Below, piece by piece: positions 5,760-7,063 of a stretch of DNA of 7,063 bases (the stretch's first letter is position 1; every line of letters begins with the position of its first letter). The stretch is from NCBI GenBank assembly GCA_964463505.1, contig CAYXDC010000106.1, positions 1 through 7,063 of the forward strand, given 5' to 3'. This DNA is from JAJZSS01 sp964463505 (lineage in GTDB: Bacteria; Chloroflexota; Anaerolineae; Anaerolineales; UBA4823). The position numbers and the translations under genes are program-made. The notes beneath the pieces are model-generated. The model was not told the origin of the DNA. It saw nothing but the letters and a program-made list of their open reading frames with translations, and did no database searches.

Positions 5760-6599
5760 ATGGCGCAATGCAAAATCATAGCTGAAGGTTTTCGTTTTCC
5801 CGAGGGGCCTTGCTGGTCCGAACGGGACGGGCATTTGTACTTCACCGACTGGCTGGGCAATAATATCCTGACATGGGATGGTAGCCAGGTTAGGCATGTC
5901 TTTTCTCCTAACCCTGGCAGTGGTCCAAGCGGGTTAGGTTTGTCCCCGGAGGGCAACATTTGGCTCAGCCTGTACGATGCCCGCAAGCTGGCGCTTTACA
6001 GCCCCCAGGGCAAACTGCTCTATGAAGTCAATGAATACCGAGGTAATTCATTCCGTGGTGTCTGTGACTTGGCTGTTGACACAAACGGGGGAGTCTATTT
6101 TACCGACAGTGGCGACTTTGAAGATGATTGGCGGTATGGACGGCCGGTTGGTTCCGTCTACTATCTAACGCCCTCTAGAGAGCTACACTGTGTAGATACT
6201 GGTCTGCGCTTCCCTAATGGTATTGCTATCACCCCAGATCGAACGCGCCTGTACGTTAACGAGCACCGCTTCAACCGTACGATTATGTATGACATACTGG
6301 AAGGTGAGCGTTTTGGACCAAGGAAGGATTTCTATATCTATGACGAAAAGTGTCTGCTCGAGCCTGAGTTCACTTTTGAGCTCGGTCCAGATGGTGCTTG
6401 CCTTGATAACAATGGCAGTATCTGGATCGCTCATTACGGTGGAGGAAAACTCGTTCAGACAAGATCGAATGGCGAGCTTGCGAGCGTAGTACATTTACCG
6501 CATGGCCGTAAACCTACCAATCTCACCTATTGCATTCAAGACAATAAACTTTATGCAACGGAGGCAGAGTTCGGGCAGCTGTATCAAATTGAATTTTGA
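5760..6599 (+). CDS. SMP-30/gluconolactonase-like lactonase
   Basis: A 279-residue six-bladed beta-propeller enzyme of the SMP-30/gluconolactonase/LRE family, which hydrolyses lactones (often sugar lactones) to hydroxy acids using one divalent metal. The N-terminus gives the standard start IIAEGFRFPEGPCW (6-19). Likely metal ligands are Glu15 in FPEGP, Asn153 in FPNG (151-154) and Asp211 in GPDGACLD (209-216). Asp103 in RGVCDLAVD (99-107) is the likely active-site residue. Blade repeats of the LYFTD / IWLS / VYFTDSG / LYVNE / IWIAHYGGG / LYATE type are visible throughout. There is no signal peptide, so it should be cytoplasmic. It lies 64 bases after livM on the same strand, and the family length is complete. 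The ATG at 5760 has only a poor A-rich ribosome site, and no alternative start occurs in the open frame upstream. Its place in the importer operon suggests the imported solute is, or becomes, a lactone (inference). Exact substrate unknown. Confidence 0.9.
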   Translation: MAQCKIIAEGFRFPEGPCWSERDGHLYFTDWLGNNILTWDGSQVRHVFSPNPGSGPSGLGLSPEGNIWLSLYDARKLALYSPQGKLLYEVNEYRGNSFRGVCDLAVDTNGGVYFTDSGDFEDDWRYGRPVGSVYYLTPSRELHCVDTGLRFPNGIAITPDRTRLYVNEHRFNRTIMYDILEGERFGPRKDFYIYDEKCLLEPEFTFELGPDGACLDNNGSIWIAHYGGGKLVQTRSNGELASVVHLPHGRKPTNLTYCIQDNKLYATEAEFGQLYQIEF

Positions 6600-6670
6600 G
6601 GAATTTGTGTATTTTTCACATACTGCAGGTTGGGGCCAACAGGAATTAATGAGGTGATAGCGATCGGTAT

Positions 6671-6724
6671 AAAAAATTCAGGGCACGCTGCTGAAAAATA
6701 ATTCCAGGCCAGCGCGCCCTGAAT
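6671..6724 (-). terminator. Intrinsic terminator for the minus-strand gene remnant
   Basis: ATTCAGGGCACGCTG (6676-6690) pairs with CAGCGCGCCCTGAAT (6710-6724): 14 of 15 pairs with one A/C mismatch at 6685/6715. An inner CTG/CAG (6691-6693 with 6705-6707) can extend it. Read on the minus strand, the stem is followed directly by six Ts (complement of A6671-6676), the classic terminator form. On the plus strand the stem is followed by ATTGCTC, with no T-run, so it is at best a weak barrier for the importer operon, which ends 76 bases before the stem. It begins 27 bases beyond the minus-strand stop at 6751-6753. Confidence 0.75.
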
Positions 6725-6750
6725 ATTGCTCACAATTACCAGGTCTGGAT

Positions 6751-7063
6751 TCAGAATGGACCCAAGATCAGCATGGAGAGATCAACCTTTGTGCCTTCTT
6801 CGATAAGATCAATATAAGGCCAGTGACGCCATTAGCCACCTAATACGAAGAATTCGAGTGCGAGATCTCCAGATCGTTCACGCGCATAAATAGTGGCACG
6901 ACGAGTGCGGTTGGGTTGCGTGCCCCATAGCTCCGGGAGGTGTTGTACGGAGCAGTGGCTTGCGATAGCCATTCGACCTTGTCGCCGAAGACATCCAGTA
7001 CGCTCTGCGTGATGCGCACGTTGTATGGGATGGCGACTGAGCCGTCTTGCTTCAGCAGCAGCG
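6751..7063 (-). pseudogene. 3' end of an unidentified minus-strand gene, disrupted
   Basis: The minus strand reads a protein-like stretch from the window edge (7061 downward: LLLKQDGSVAIPYNVRITQ and onward) to about the run of four Gs at minus-strand 6926-6923. From there the plausible coding continues in the neighbouring frame (RRATIYARERSGDLALEFF and onward) to a TAA at 6832-6834. Past that stop the same frame continues protein-like (WRHWPYIDLIEEGTKVDLS and onward) to TGA at 6751-6753, just before the terminator. One extra G in the G-run would rejoin the first two pieces, so at least two lesions (one-base deletion, nonsense codon) separate this from an intact gene. The 5' part lies outside the window. 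I do not recognise the family. The disruptions could be true decay or sequencing errors. Confidence 0.5.

Noticed and set aside
6183..6494. Long open frames opposite the lactonase and similar antisense frames opposite the binding protein and ATPases
   Set aside because: They lie opposite or out of frame with genes of clear family identity, lack ribosome sites and have no protein-like motifs.
6606..6620. CRP/FNR-like dyad TGTGT-N5-TCACA behind the lactonase
   Set aside because: Spacing is one base short of the 16-base consensus, and it lies downstream of the last gene with no plus-strand promoter or gene after it.
6610..6621. TATTTTTCACAT, the exact reverse complement of 5-16, flanking the whole cluster
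   Set aside because: A 12-base match in a window this size is expected about once by chance, more so in AT-rich DNA. There are no other signs of a mobile element or attachment sites.
6629..6640. GTTGGGGCCAAC hairpin as a plus-strand terminator of the operon
   Set aside because: The stem is five pairs with a two-base loop and no T-run follows, so it would not work as an intrinsic terminator.

Overview
The window holds one complete plus-strand gene cluster for a branched-chain-amino-acid-type (HAAT/Liv family) ABC importer. It carries its own GntR/FadR-type regulator at the front and an SMP-30-type lactonase at the back. The remnant of an unrelated gene converges on it from the minus strand. 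Base composition is middling (about half GC by eye). The binding protein is a lipoprotein with a Thr/Gln/Pro/Ala-rich linker after the lipobox Cys. That style and the gene content are compatible with a Chloroflexota (Anaerolineae-like) bacterium, but this is a weak guess: no rRNA, tRNA or other marker is present.

Layout. 1-99: promoter region with a good sigma-70-type box pair and a palindrome over the expected start site. 100-786: FadR-subfamily regulator. 787-882: short gap with a strong ribosome binding site for the next gene. 883-2205: lipoprotein substrate-binding protein. 2211-2963: LivG-type ATPase. 2964-3042: the only structured gap inside the transporter block, with a hairpin and a second, out-of-frame start signal. 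3043-3750: LivF-type ATPase, starting at TTG. 3775-4671: LivH-type permease. 4676-5695: LivM-type permease. 5760-6599: SMP-30/gluconolactonase-like enzyme. 6600-7063: no plus-strand gene; it contains a minus-strand terminator hairpin and the broken 3' end of a minus-strand gene that I could not identify.

How the parts work together (inference). The binding protein captures a small solute outside the cell. LivH/LivM form the membrane channel and the two ATPases drive import. The lactonase, without a signal peptide, would hydrolyse a lactone in the cytoplasm. The FadR-type regulator probably senses the substrate or a breakdown product and controls the cluster. Despite the Liv family membership, the residues that grip the amino acid in E. 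coli LIV-binding protein look mostly replaced here, and a lactonase is attached to the operon. I therefore think the cargo is more likely an acid or lactone (sugar-acid or aromatic-acid type) than leucine, isoleucine or valine.

The most interesting points are the degenerate ABC signature in the LivG subunit, the hairpin with a decoy start between livG and livF, the altered ligand and metal positions in the binding protein and regulator, and the doubly disrupted minus-strand gene. I saw no CRISPR, IS element, tRNA or rRNA.
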